Assembly: GCA_965199185.1 (NCBI GenBank)
Contig: CBDAQW010000037.1
Location: 1-64,000, forward strand
Origin: Endozoicomonas sp965199185
Lineage (GTDB): Bacteria; Pseudomonadota; Gammaproteobacteria; Pseudomonadales; Endozoicomonadaceae
Reading direction: 5' to 3'
DNA length: 64,000 nucleotides
Of the stretch, positions 53,653-61,503 are shown in pieces. Within the stretch, counting starts at the first letter, position 1, and the number at the start of each line of letters is the position of its first letter. The notes below the pieces were generated by a model. That model was not told where the DNA came from. It worked only from the letters and a program-made list of their open reading frames with translations, and did not search any database. Both the position numbers and the translations under genes were made by a program.

Positions 53653-54977
53653 CGCAGGAGTTCAGTGATCCTGGATATCAGAAGAGTCTGGGTTAATACA
53701 CCTTCCATGTGGTTAGCGGTTACAGCTTCTATCAGGGCTATCACTGCGTCTTTGTGAAGCTGGAAACCTGCGACTATTAATGCGTCACTTATTTCGTCAA
53801 TAGTACAGGTTTCAGACCAGTGTTTTTCTGTTAATGCTATCTTCACTTTCTGTTTGTTAACAAAGACTTCGCGGACGCAACTTTTACGAGGAGTTATAGT
53901 GAGGGGCTGTGGCAACGTATTATTAACATCTATTGGTTGCATCCAATTGATTAGCCCCGGCATTGTAAGTGGGGCATCTACAACCATTTTCTGGTCGGAT
54001 TCATCCATAATAGAGTCGCTTTCTCTTTCTTCAGGTGTCATGTTCTCAGCCATCAAATTGATAACAATTTGTACAAGCTCATCTTGCGTGAATGATGAAA
54101 TAGGCCTTCCATTCAAACGCTCCATGATTTGCTGGAGAGTGACGTGTCTTTCGGTGATTACTTCGCCTATTTGCCTTAACCAGTCTGGTATATTTTCAGT
54201 CGTGCTTTCAATGGGGTCTGGCTGCTGAGTGTTGTCAGCGTGTTGTGCTATTTGATTGGATCTTGATGCTATGTTTTTAAGCTCAGCATAAAGTTGCTCT
54301 AACTGATATTGCTCAAAAAATTCCAACTGGATGTGAACGATCTCCAATAAATCAGATACAGAAACACCTTGAAGTGAGAAGCCAATAATCGCTTCGATAG
54401 TGTACCGATCATTGTCTGTTATATTTTCAATGGTGTTACAGTCTTTAAGTAACCTGATTATCGCCTGAGTATAAATGTGTACATCCAGGTTCTTGTCAAT
54501 AACATGATTTGTACTCTCTGGTGTGCTATCGGCCTTTTTGGGAGGTCTTTTCTCAGAACCATCATCGTCGTCATCGCGTCTACCACCGAAGATTCCGGAA
54601 AATAAAGCTCCGGGTGTTCGATAGTCCGAAGAGCTGCTGGTAAAAGAAGAGCGATCCTGAGATGGTGTATTACTGTTTTGATTATGGGGATTATTGTCTG
54701 CAGACGCACGAGCCTTGATTAATGATGGTGTTTTAATCTGCTCGATAATGCTTCCCGGGTTATTGAACAGGTATAGATTGACTCTATCGCAAACAGGAGC
54801 ATGGCTGTCGAATACTTCAGGCTCAGTTATTGAAACATAACTACCTCTTTCAAATAGGGTTTTCAAAAAATAAATAGAAGGTAAGTAGTAATTAAATGAA
54901 GAATGACTACTTGCAAGAGAGCTGCTCGAAGAAAATGCACCTATCAACAGAGTCAGTACTATTAAAAATGATTTCAT
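53649..54977 (-). CDS. Secreted protein of unknown function (442 residues)
   Basis: Unrecognised. A clear signal peptide spans about 1-23 (FLIVLTLLIGAFSSSSSLAS). Residues 80-160 are Ser/Asn-rich and contain a GIFGGRRDDDDDGSEKRPPKK linker. The rest (160-442) is mostly helical with Asp/Glu/Gln-rich stretches, and two related-looking segments (ISDLLEIVH / ISDALIVAGF). The stop codon lies inside the right inverted repeat of the foldback element, so the C-terminus may have been reset by insertion. Composition is AT-rich relative to anmK. No role is proposed. Confidence 0.65.
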   Translation of the reverse strand: MKSFLIVLTLLIGAFSSSSSLASSHSSFNYYLPSIYFLKTLFERGSYVSITEPEVFDSHAPVCDRVNLYLFNNPGSIIEQIKTPSLIKARASADNNPHNQNSNTPSQDRSSFTSSSSDYRTPGALFSGIFGGRRDDDDDGSEKRPPKKADSTPESTNHVIDKNLDVHIYTQAIIRLLKDCNTIENITDNDRYTIEAIIGFSLQGVSVSDLLEIVHIQLEFFEQYQLEQLYAELKNIASRSNQIAQHADNTQQPDPIESTTENIPDWLRQIGEVITERHVTLQQIMERLNGRPISSFTQDELVQIVINLMAENMTPEERESDSIMDESDQKMVVDAPLTMPGLINWMQPIDVNNTLPQPLTITPRKSCVREVFVNKQKVKIALTEKHWSETCTIDEISDALIVAGFQLHKDAVIALIEAVTANHMEGVLTQTLLISRITELLR

Positions 54978-55111
54978 AGTGAGTTGTCTGATACTGAATT
55001 ATCAATTTTTGTTCGATAAGATTAGCACTGAATAGAATTGTTGCCTGAATTAAATGCCATGCTGATTAATGCTGTTTTAAAACGGCAAGGAAATAGCAGC
55101 AAGGAAACAAT

Positions 55112-55139
55112 AATAAGCCGGTCAGAGAACCGGCTTATT
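55112..55139 (-). terminator. Terminator of the DASS transporter gene
   Basis: AATAAGCCGG pairs perfectly with CCGGCTTATT around TCAGAGAA. Read on the minus strand it is followed by a T-rich tract (TTATTATTGTTT). It is 20 bases past the stop of the transporter gene. Confidence 0.75.
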
Positions 55140-55158
55140 TGTCTTCGAACAATGATAA

Positions 55159-56565
55159 TCAGAAATAACCAAACATCCCTAATGAAATAACAATGGTAAA
55201 AATCAGCAATACGCCAATAGGGCTTATTATCCGACCAGTACGAATGAAATCGCCACTGATCACCAGGCCTGTTGCATGAGCCAGAGCATTCGGTGGCGTG
55301 CTAATCGGTAGTGACATCCCCATTGATGCAGACAGGGCGACACAGATGACCATCAGGCTAAGACCACCCATAGCTTCGAAACTGCTGACGGACGTCGCAA
55401 TGGATACGGCAATGGGCACCAAGAGATTGGCGGTTGCAGTATTCGACATAAAGGTTGCCATCACCATAGCAACCACCGACATCAGCAGCAGTACGACAAC
55501 AGGGCCAAGGCTGTCAAAAGGAATGCTGTGCACAATCTCGCTGGCCAGTCCGCTTTTTTCCAGGGCGTAGCCAAGTGCAATACCACCGGCAATCAACCAG
55601 AGGACATCCCAGTTAATTTGTTTGATGTCGTTAGTATCAATAATGCCGGTAAGGGTAAATACGATAACGGGCAACATCGCGACAGTGTAGGAATTGACGC
55701 CATGCAGACTTGAAGTAATCCAGAGAAGAACTGTCGCAGTAATGGTGGCATACACAATCAGTGCTTTAGGTGTTTTTTCAAACCGGGAATCAATATTAAC
55801 AGCCACCTCGCTGATATTGGTCGGGTAGAGTTTGCGCAGCAGACTCCAGGCAATAAAAATAAGCATCATGGCCATAGGAATGGCAAACAGCATCCATTCG
55901 CCGAAGGTAATCGCATATTCTCCGGTCAGGTAACGAAAGGCTATGGCGTTCGGAGGGGTGCCAATCGGTGTCCCGGTGCCGCCAATGTTGGCTGCAATAG
56001 GAACCGCCATGATCAACCCTTTTACCCCTCGGTCTTTTGAATCTACGCTGGCGAGAATAGGGGTCAGCAGAGTAAGCATCATGGCGGTAGTGGCAGTATT
56101 ACTCATAAACATTGAGAACACGGCCGTAATGCCCATCAGAGCCAGCATGACTTTTTTATAATCATTGCCAATAGGCTTCAACAGAACGCGTGCAAGGTTA
56201 ATATCCAGCCGGTACTTGGTCGCCGCAATGGCAATGAAAAAACCACCCAGAAAAAGAATAACAACAGGTGCGGCAAGACTACTGAGAATGGCCTTATAGC
56301 TTAATGTTGCCTCAGGGGTTAAGGCTTCTCTGAGAAAAAACGGGCTGGTGTCTGATGCGGTGACGGTCAGCAAACCGATGATCAAAAGCGAAGTCGCGTA
56401 AGCGGGTACCGCTTCAGACACCCAAAGCAGGGTGGCTAGCACGAAGATAGCAAACACTCTTTGTGCGGTAATGGTAATACCGTCTATAGGAAAACTCTCA
56501 AGAGAAAGGCTGAATAATATCAGAAAGATAATAGTAAACAGGCTGAGCTTAAGGATACGAGACAT
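55159..56565 (-). CDS. DASS (SLC13) family sodium/dicarboxylate symporter
   Basis: An inner-membrane carrier with about 12 helices that imports di- or tricarboxylates (or sulphate) with Na+. Two SNT-type motifs typical of the family are present: MFMSNTATTAMM (first half) and ATFMSNTATANLLVPIA (second half), with GTGTPIGTPPNAIAF and SMGMSLPISTPPNALAHA. I start at ATG 56565 (MSRILKLSL), giving 468 residues; the frame runs 24 codons further upstream. It stands alone with a strong terminator. The exact substrate cannot be read from the sequence. Confidence 0.88.
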   Translation of the reverse strand: MSRILKLSLFTIIFLILFSLSLESFPIDGITITAQRVFAIFVLATLLWVSEAVPAYATSLLIIGLLTVTASDTSPFFLREALTPEATLSYKAILSSLAAPVVILFLGGFFIAIAATKYRLDINLARVLLKPIGNDYKKVMLALMGITAVFSMFMSNTATTAMMLTLLTPILASVDSKDRGVKGLIMAVPIAANIGGTGTPIGTPPNAIAFRYLTGEYAITFGEWMLFAIPMAMMLIFIAWSLLRKLYPTNISEVAVNIDSRFEKTPKALIVYATITATVLLWITSSLHGVNSYTVAMLPVIVFTLTGIIDTNDIKQINWDVLWLIAGGIALGYALEKSGLASEIVHSIPFDSLGPVVVLLLMSVVAMVMATFMSNTATANLLVPIAVSIATSVSSFEAMGGLSLMVICVALSASMGMSLPISTPPNALAHATGLVISGDFIRTGRIISPIGVLLIFTIVISLGMFGYF

Positions 56566-56804
56566 GATGATTATTAGTGATCTCAGATTTAATAATTTTG
56601 ATGAAGCAATAGTGCATGATCTGATCTTGTTAAGCACTGCATTAAGTCAATGAAATCTCCGTCAAAAACGAGTAAGTACTAGAGTACTTTTTGAGACTCC
56701 TGGCTGGACGATTAGCCTTGGCCATGGTGACGAACTCTTGCAGAATCTGACATATCATCTGGATTGACCCCAATAATTCCTTGTTTGCAGATGTTTTTAT
56801 GCGA

Positions 56805-57420
56805 ATGCTGAGCGTTTTAATGAGAGTTATAAAAGTTACCCGATGTGTGACTTTTATCTCGTAGGTTGCCAATCCATGGCTTATGGGTTCTGTACACTCT
56901 CTGTACAGAATGACAGCTAGTAGAGGTTTTGTGCACTCTGCTGTCATCCCGTACAGGGACTGTACGGGATCCACGTGGCATGGATAGCCATGTTGAAATT
57001 AAAAGTCACACATCGGGTAAAAGTTGTAAAAAGTATCAATTTGTTTTTCATTCTGGCTCTTATTTTGGAGACCTCTTTCGCAGTTCCATCAGTAAAGACC
57101 AACATAGAAAAATTAACCAATAAAAAATCAGATAGTAATACCTGTAAAGTGAAAGCCCCCTAATCGTCTTCCAGTTTGATAATCCTCTGCATCAGTCCGT
57201 ACCTGGTCAGCCCAGCCATTCTGTGGACAAACTGCCCGACCCTGAGGTAGATCAGCTGGTGGAGGATATGTTGCAGGCCATGCGCAGTAAGAAGAAAGGC
57301 GTGGGGATTTCAGCGAACCAGATTGGTTACCCGCTACAAATATGCATTGTCGGCAGTCCTATGTCAGCCCCACCCCCCCTCCTTACGAGGCTGTCGCAAA
57401 AGATGGCTTTGAACAAAAAA
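56805..57420 (+). pseudogene. def: Decayed peptide deformylase with signal peptide, interrupted by a MITE
   Basis: Removing the 181-bp element and one 7-base duplication joins 56805-56837 in frame with 57026 onward. This gives a signal peptide (MRVIKVVKSINLFFILALI, then ETSFA) and a short mature part that stops at 57163. After a C5 run, another frame continues with FQFDNPLHQSV...LVEDMLQAM and GVGISANQIGYPLQI, the first motif of peptide deformylase. A C7 run at 57373-57379 then marks a second frame change (PPYEAVAKDGF continues in another frame). The deformylase motifs EGCLS and HExDH are absent. So the gene has an insertion, likely two frameshifts and a lost 3' end. Confidence 0.6.
56838..57018. 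mobile_element. MITE-like element, copy 2 (181 bp)
   Basis: Same length and ends as copy 1 near 47.6 kb, with six base differences counted by eye (about 97 percent identity). It is flanked by a different perfect 7-base duplication, AAAAGTT, at 56831-56837 and 57019-57025. It lies within the 5' end of the deformylase remnant. Confidence 0.93.
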
Positions 57421-57464
57421 TATCGACATTTTGTTTAGCATTTCATGCGCGCTTTGAGCGCATT

Positions 57465-57493
57465 GTCGGCTTGTCCCTTCGGGGCAAACCGAC
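57465..57493 (+). repeat. REP-like hairpin
   Basis: GTCGGCTTGTCCC and GGGGCAAACCGAC pair around TTC and are followed by CTACG, as in the array family. A small GCGCGCTTTGAGCGC stem precedes it. It lies between the deformylase remnant and the end of btuB. Confidence 0.75.
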
Positions 57494-57522
57494 CTACGCA
57501 TAGTGGGCGTTTGGAGGTGTGG

Positions 57523-59382
57523 TTACAGTTTGGGGGTCCAGGTTAGAGTTAAGAAACCACCACGTGATTCTCCTCTATAACCTTTTGATGTCTGGTATTC
57601 TTTATCCATAAGATTAATAACTTTCACTTCAGCTTTGAGTTGAGGCACAACCTGCATAGCCAGTCTGAGGTCGGCAGTAACAAACCCAGCGACGGATTCA
57701 TTATTAGCAGCGTCGTCATAAGACTCCCCTTGAGCTCGAATAGTTCCACCTGCTGAAAATCTTCCGAAATTATGATCCAGATCCAGATTAAACAATCGCT
57801 TGGAACGTCGCTCAAGCTGTTTTCCAGTAGTACGGTTTTCAGGATTCAGAAAAGAAAGATTAGTATTGATATCCCAGCCAGCTAAATGAGTAGAGACTGA
57901 TAATTCAACCCCCTGTATGCGAGCTTTATCCGTATTTTGAGGCTTATAGGTGCTGTCGAGAATAATCATGTCATCAATATCATTTTGATAGAATGACACA
58001 GACCAACTGGCAAATGAGTGGCTACCCTTGAATTCCAATTCCGCATTTTTTGCACTTTCGGGCTTTAGATCAGGGTTAGAGTAGCCGGGATAGTAAAGAT
58101 CAAAAAACGTTGGAGCACGGAAGGCTGTGGCGTAAGAGCCGATAACCCGGATATCACTCGTTAATTGATACCCGTATGCAATATTTCCAGTGGTGTTTTC
58201 TCCATAGGCTTCATTCTTATCATATCGAGCTCCTAGTTGAAGATCACTACGTGAAAAAAATGTCAGATTTTGGGCAAATACACCGCCGTTATATCTTGAG
58301 TTCTCTTTATATTTTGTCTCTGTGGCTATTTTCTCTCGGTTATAATCAACACCTGTAGTAAGCAGTTGATTCTCTGACCATGCAATATCATTTAACCAAG
58401 CAGTCGACCAATTTTCAGACTCAGAATAACTACTTAGAACAGTACCTTTGTCGTCTTCGCTATAGCGTTGTATTTTTTCCTGACTAAAACTTAAATCTAT
58501 CGATGTATCCCAAACTTCATTGATAGAGTTCTCTATAAAAGTACTTATATTAGTTAATTTAAAATCATTGAAAGGCTGAGCTATAGAGTCACCAAAAGTA
58601 GAATTATTATCATAGGCGGCTTTGCCTTCAGAGTAAGTAAAACGGACACCAGCTGTTATATTTTCACTGAAATCATTACTAATATTGGTTATGAGTGATT
58701 TATTTCGATACATATCATCATCACCATCTCGCCCAACCTTTGTCAGAGTATGATCATAACCTTTAGTTTCTTCCAAACTGGCACCAACATTAAAGCGAAG
58801 GCTATCAACCTGACCATTATAATTAACACCAAGCTCATTAGAATTATCTGAACCAATTCCTGCTTTCAACGTGAGTGAAGGTGTGCTATTACCTTTTCGA
58901 GTGAAAATTTGAACAACGCCACCAACCGCATCGGCTCCATATAAACTTGAACGTGGGCCACGAACAATTTCGATACGTTCTATTTGATCCAGATTCAAAT
59001 ATTGAAGAGGCGCTTCATTACCATTTGCGGAATTTAAACGATGCCCATCAAGTAAGACCAATGTCTGCGCTGTTTTAGTACCACGAAGGTATAGGCTACT
59101 TTTACTACCACGACCTCCCGAAAGCGGAGCCTGAAATCCGGGCGTTTTACTGAGAATTTCGCTAACACTCGTCGCCTGACTCCGCTCAATATCCTTCCGG
59201 GTAATCACCGTCACCGGTGCCAGCGTTTCATCCACCGTTTGGGCAGTTCGGGCAGCGGTAACCACTACCTCACCCAATTCATAAGCATCACTGGCCTGAG
59301 CCATGTTGATGGTTCCAGCCACTGCCATCGCGATAGCAAAGGCGACAGGGGTTTTGGCAAATACAGCCGATTGAGAAGCCAT
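57523..59382 (-). CDS. btuB: TonB-dependent vitamin B12 receptor BtuB
   Basis: Outer-membrane cobalamin transporter, 619 residues. The signal peptide (about 1-30) ends NMAQAS, and the TonB box region is YELGEVVVTAAR. The plug domain has TPGFQAPLSGGRGSKSSLYLRGTK and IERIEIVRGPRSSLYGADAVGGVVQIFTRK. A 22-strand barrel follows with a FRAPTFFDLYYPGYSNPDLKPESA block, and the end is FLTLTWTPKL. E. coli BtuB is 614 residues. It follows the BtuF-like gene and the cobalamin riboswitch on the same strand, which supports B12 as substrate. Confidence 0.93.
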   Translation of the reverse strand: MASQSAVFAKTPVAFAIAMAVAGTINMAQASDAYELGEVVVTAARTAQTVDETLAPVTVITRKDIERSQATSVSEILSKTPGFQAPLSGGRGSKSSLYLRGTKTAQTLVLLDGHRLNSANGNEAPLQYLNLDQIERIEIVRGPRSSLYGADAVGGVVQIFTRKGNSTPSLTLKAGIGSDNSNELGVNYNGQVDSLRFNVGASLEETKGYDHTLTKVGRDGDDDMYRNKSLITNISNDFSENITAGVRFTYSEGKAAYDNNSTFGDSIAQPFNDFKLTNISTFIENSINEVWDTSIDLSFSQEKIQRYSEDDKGTVLSSYSESENWSTAWLNDIAWSENQLLTTGVDYNREKIATETKYKENSRYNGGVFAQNLTFFSRSDLQLGARYDKNEAYGENTTGNIAYGYQLTSDIRVIGSYATAFRAPTFFDLYYPGYSNPDLKPESAKNAELEFKGSHSFASWSVSFYQNDIDDMIILDSTYKPQNTDKARIQGVELSVSTHLAGWDINTNLSFLNPENRTTGKQLERRSKRLFNLDLDHNFGRFSAGGTIRAQGESYDDAANNESVAGFVTADLRLAMQVVPQLKAEVKVINLMDKEYQTSKGYRGESRGGFLTLTWTPKL

Positions 59383-59417
59383 TCTTTTTTTACCTTGTGA
59401 TGTGGTTCTATGATGGG

Positions 59418-59451
59418 TGTAGGTCGGTTTCCGGCGAAGCCAGAAGCCGAC
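59418..59451 (+). repeat. REP-like hairpin, degenerate
   Basis: GTAGGTCGG followed by a GTCGG.TT..CGAAG..AAGCCGAC hairpin (59423-59451). Member of the same family as the 169-bp array. It sits in the 99-base gap between the BtuF-like and btuB genes and might affect their relative expression. Confidence 0.6.
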
Positions 59452-59481
59452 ATAAACAACCAGACGGTTATTTCAATGTCG

Positions 59482-60414
59482 TTATGGCTCAGCAAACAAA
59501 GCATCCGGTTTCCCTGATTGCTCTCTTACGCTTTGAAGCTGCTGGCAGATGATGGCTGTCCCTTTGAGAATACGCGGCGCTAGTCGTGCAATATAATCAC
59601 TGGGTACGCTAAATAGCTGCTTTTTTTTAACTGCGGTCATACTGGTCCACCGTTGCCAGTAATCCAGCATTGCTTCGCGGGTTTCCGGTGTGTCGCCACG
59701 AGGGTCAGAACTCAGAATGACATCAGGGTTCTCAGCGATCAGTTGCTCCATGCCAACCTTCACCGTTGGCCGGGCAACATCGGCATAAAGACTACGACCA
59801 CCACAAACAGCAATGGCGTCAGTAATCACCTGACTGCCACCAACCGACATAAGAGGTTCTCGCCAGATTTCAAAAAATACCGACAGCTTTTCGTTGTGCT
59901 GATATTGTTTTTTTAATCCGGCAAGTTGTTCTGAAAAGTCATCGGCAGCCTTGTTCGCTGCTTGTTCTGTTCCGGCAATCTTGCCTAGTTGGCGAATCAC
60001 ACGATCAATGCCTGCAATAGTCTCAGCATTGATGTGGAATGTATTAACACCCAACTGTTCCAAATGTCGGGTCATCTGTTGAGAGTTTCCAGCACTCCAG
60101 ATCACCACCAGCTGTGGCTTACGGGCAACAATGGCTTCTACATTGATATTGGGGTAACCACCCACTGTCGGCAGTTTTATTACTTCAGGAGGAAAGTCGC
60201 TGTATTCATCAACCGCTATCACCTGTTTGCCAGCACCTGCGGCAAAGAGCAGCTCGGTGGTACCGGGAGCAAGACTGATGATGGATGGCTTGTCACTGAC
60301 GCACACCTCCCGACCGCTGTCGTCAACAACGCATCGTTGAGTTGCCTGTGTATTTATTGGCAACAGCCAGAATGCCAGCATGGCTGTAAAAAGATGAGAT
60401 GAGAATTTTCTCAT
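59482..60414 (-). CDS. btuF: BtuF-type cobalamin ABC transporter substrate-binding protein
   Basis: A periplasmic class III binding protein of 310 residues. The signal peptide (1-25) ends NTQA. IISLAPGTTELLFAAGAG, VDEYSDFPPEVIKLPTVGGYPNINVEAIVARKPQLVV and NPDVILSSDPRGDT are typical of the BtuF/FhuD fold. A riboswitch lies upstream and btuB downstream, so B12 is the likely ligand. No btuC or btuD is adjacent; the nearest FecCD permease and ATPase are at 50.1-51.9 kb. The start codon is preceded by a hairpin that covers its CAGGG ribosome site. Confidence 0.88.
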   Translation of the reverse strand: MRKFSSHLFTAMLAFWLLPINTQATQRCVVDDSGREVCVSDKPSIISLAPGTTELLFAAGAGKQVIAVDEYSDFPPEVIKLPTVGGYPNINVEAIVARKPQLVVIWSAGNSQQMTRHLEQLGVNTFHINAETIAGIDRVIRQLGKIAGTEQAANKAADDFSEQLAGLKKQYQHNEKLSVFFEIWREPLMSVGGSQVITDAIAVCGGRSLYADVARPTVKVGMEQLIAENPDVILSSDPRGDTPETREAMLDYWQRWTSMTAVKKKQLFSVPSDYIARLAPRILKGTAIICQQLQSVREQSGKPDALFAEP

Positions 60415-60419
60415 AATAT

Positions 60420-60447
60420 CCCTGAGTCAATTAACTTGGTCTCAGGG
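60420..60447 (-). promoter_or_regulatory. Hairpin covering the btuF ribosome binding site
   Basis: On the minus strand CCCTGAG pairs with CTCAGGG, and the latter holds the CAGGG that lies just before ATATT and the ATG. It lies between the riboswitch and the gene, so it could be the switch's output: when formed, translation would be blocked. This is inferred from the sequence only. Confidence 0.5.
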
Positions 60448-60572
60448 CGGTATGCGGTGATTGATTGCTATTTCTATATCAATCAGGAGTCTTGTCCAAC
60501 CGCCAGGTTACCCGCCCGGATTAAGCTTTCCATAGCACATTGTTCGCTATAAAAAACCATGGTCGCTTTATA

Positions 60573-60727
60573 AAGGCAGGTCTCCTGACTCTGGCTTCAA
60601 CGCTTTTGTTCGCCCTTCCCGGATGTGCCCAGTGGGTGTTTTTGAACAAAAACTCGTCCATTACAGTTGCGGGTACAGTCAGGGCTTTTCACCCTGTTCC
60701 CTCATGAATTGCACGGAAAAATGCAAG
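60573..60727 (-). promoter_or_regulatory. Cobalamin riboswitch
   Basis: Read on the minus strand the region shows the conserved AdoCbl riboswitch order: GGGAACAGGGTGAAAAGCCC, then GACTGTACCCGCAACTGTAA, a variable arm with CACCCACTGGG, then GGGAAGG, and finally GCCAGAGTCAGGAGACCTGCC in two parts. This is the B12-box aptamer that lowers expression of uptake genes when cobalamin is plentiful. It precedes btuF-btuB by about 160 bases. Confidence 0.93.
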
Positions 60728-60828
60728 TTCTATGTCGTCTATGTGTTAATTTAGAACGATTCCCCTATAAAGTGCGGACATCTTAACGGAACAATATTCT
60801 TATAGCACCAGAAAATTTGACATTGTTT

Positions 60829-61428
60829 TCAAATTTTTTGTTTTGGCGAAGGTTGCCATAAGACTTCACCCTCATCATTTCGAGCGCAGTGACGTCCAAG
60901 TACATAGAGTAAATCTGAAAGGCGGTTCACATAAGCCAGTAGTGGCGCATTAACGGTTTCACCTGCATCTTGAACTGCAAAAATGCTTCGCTCTGCACGA
61001 CGGGCAACGGTTCTTGCCATATGCGTATAGCAGGCGGCATGACCACCACCAGGCAGTGTAAAGTTTTTTAATGGCGGCAAGGGTTCATTAAGTTCATCAA
61101 TCAATTGCTCTAGCGCTGTCGTGTGATCTTCGGTAATGATTTGATGACCGGGCATGGCCAACTCACCACCCACATCAAACAGCCTGTGCTGAATTTCTTT
61201 GACGGCATCGAACTGTGCTTCAGTCAGATCTTCTGACTGGGCAAGAGCATGAATCATCATCCCCATCCAGCTGTTCAGTTCATCTACAGTGCCTATAGCA
61301 TGGATACGCGGATGGTTTTTAGGCAAAGGCTCTCCGGTACCAATCCGGGTGGTGCCTTTATCTCCGGTGCGTGTATAAATGCGGGTCAGCCGGTAGCCTT
61401 TTCTCTCTGACTCTTTTTTTTCTGACAT
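60829..61428 (-). CDS. pduO: PduO-type ATP:cob(I)alamin adenosyltransferase
   Basis: Converts cob(I)alamin and ATP to adenosylcobalamin. The ATP-binding N-terminal motif is YTRTGDKGTTRIGTGE (about 18-33), followed by IGTVDELNSWMG, LFDVGGELAMPG, FTLPGGGHAACYTHMARTVARRAER and LAYVNRLSDLLYVLGRHCA. Length 199. A stretch (AAATTTGA/TTTCAAATTTTT) at the stop could form a terminator hairpin. It lies upstream of the riboswitch on the same strand, and serves the same pathway as btuF-btuB. Confidence 0.93.
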   Translation of the reverse strand: MSEKKESERKGYRLTRIYTRTGDKGTTRIGTGEPLPKNHPRIHAIGTVDELNSWMGMMIHALAQSEDLTEAQFDAVKEIQHRLFDVGGELAMPGHQIITEDHTTALEQLIDELNEPLPPLKNFTLPGGGHAACYTHMARTVARRAERSIFAVQDAGETVNAPLLAYVNRLSDLLYVLGRHCARNDEGEVLWQPSPKQKI

Positions 61429-61503
61429 GGTACAGACTCAATATTCGGGCAGTCTGGCGAGACTATCAGGGTAACAAGGCAGATTCCAACAGCATTTTCG
61501 TTT

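Noticed and set aside
56642..56974. 110-codon open frame on the minus strand
   Set aside because: Most of it is the reverse of the MITE copy 2 and the start of the deformylase remnant. No protein features.
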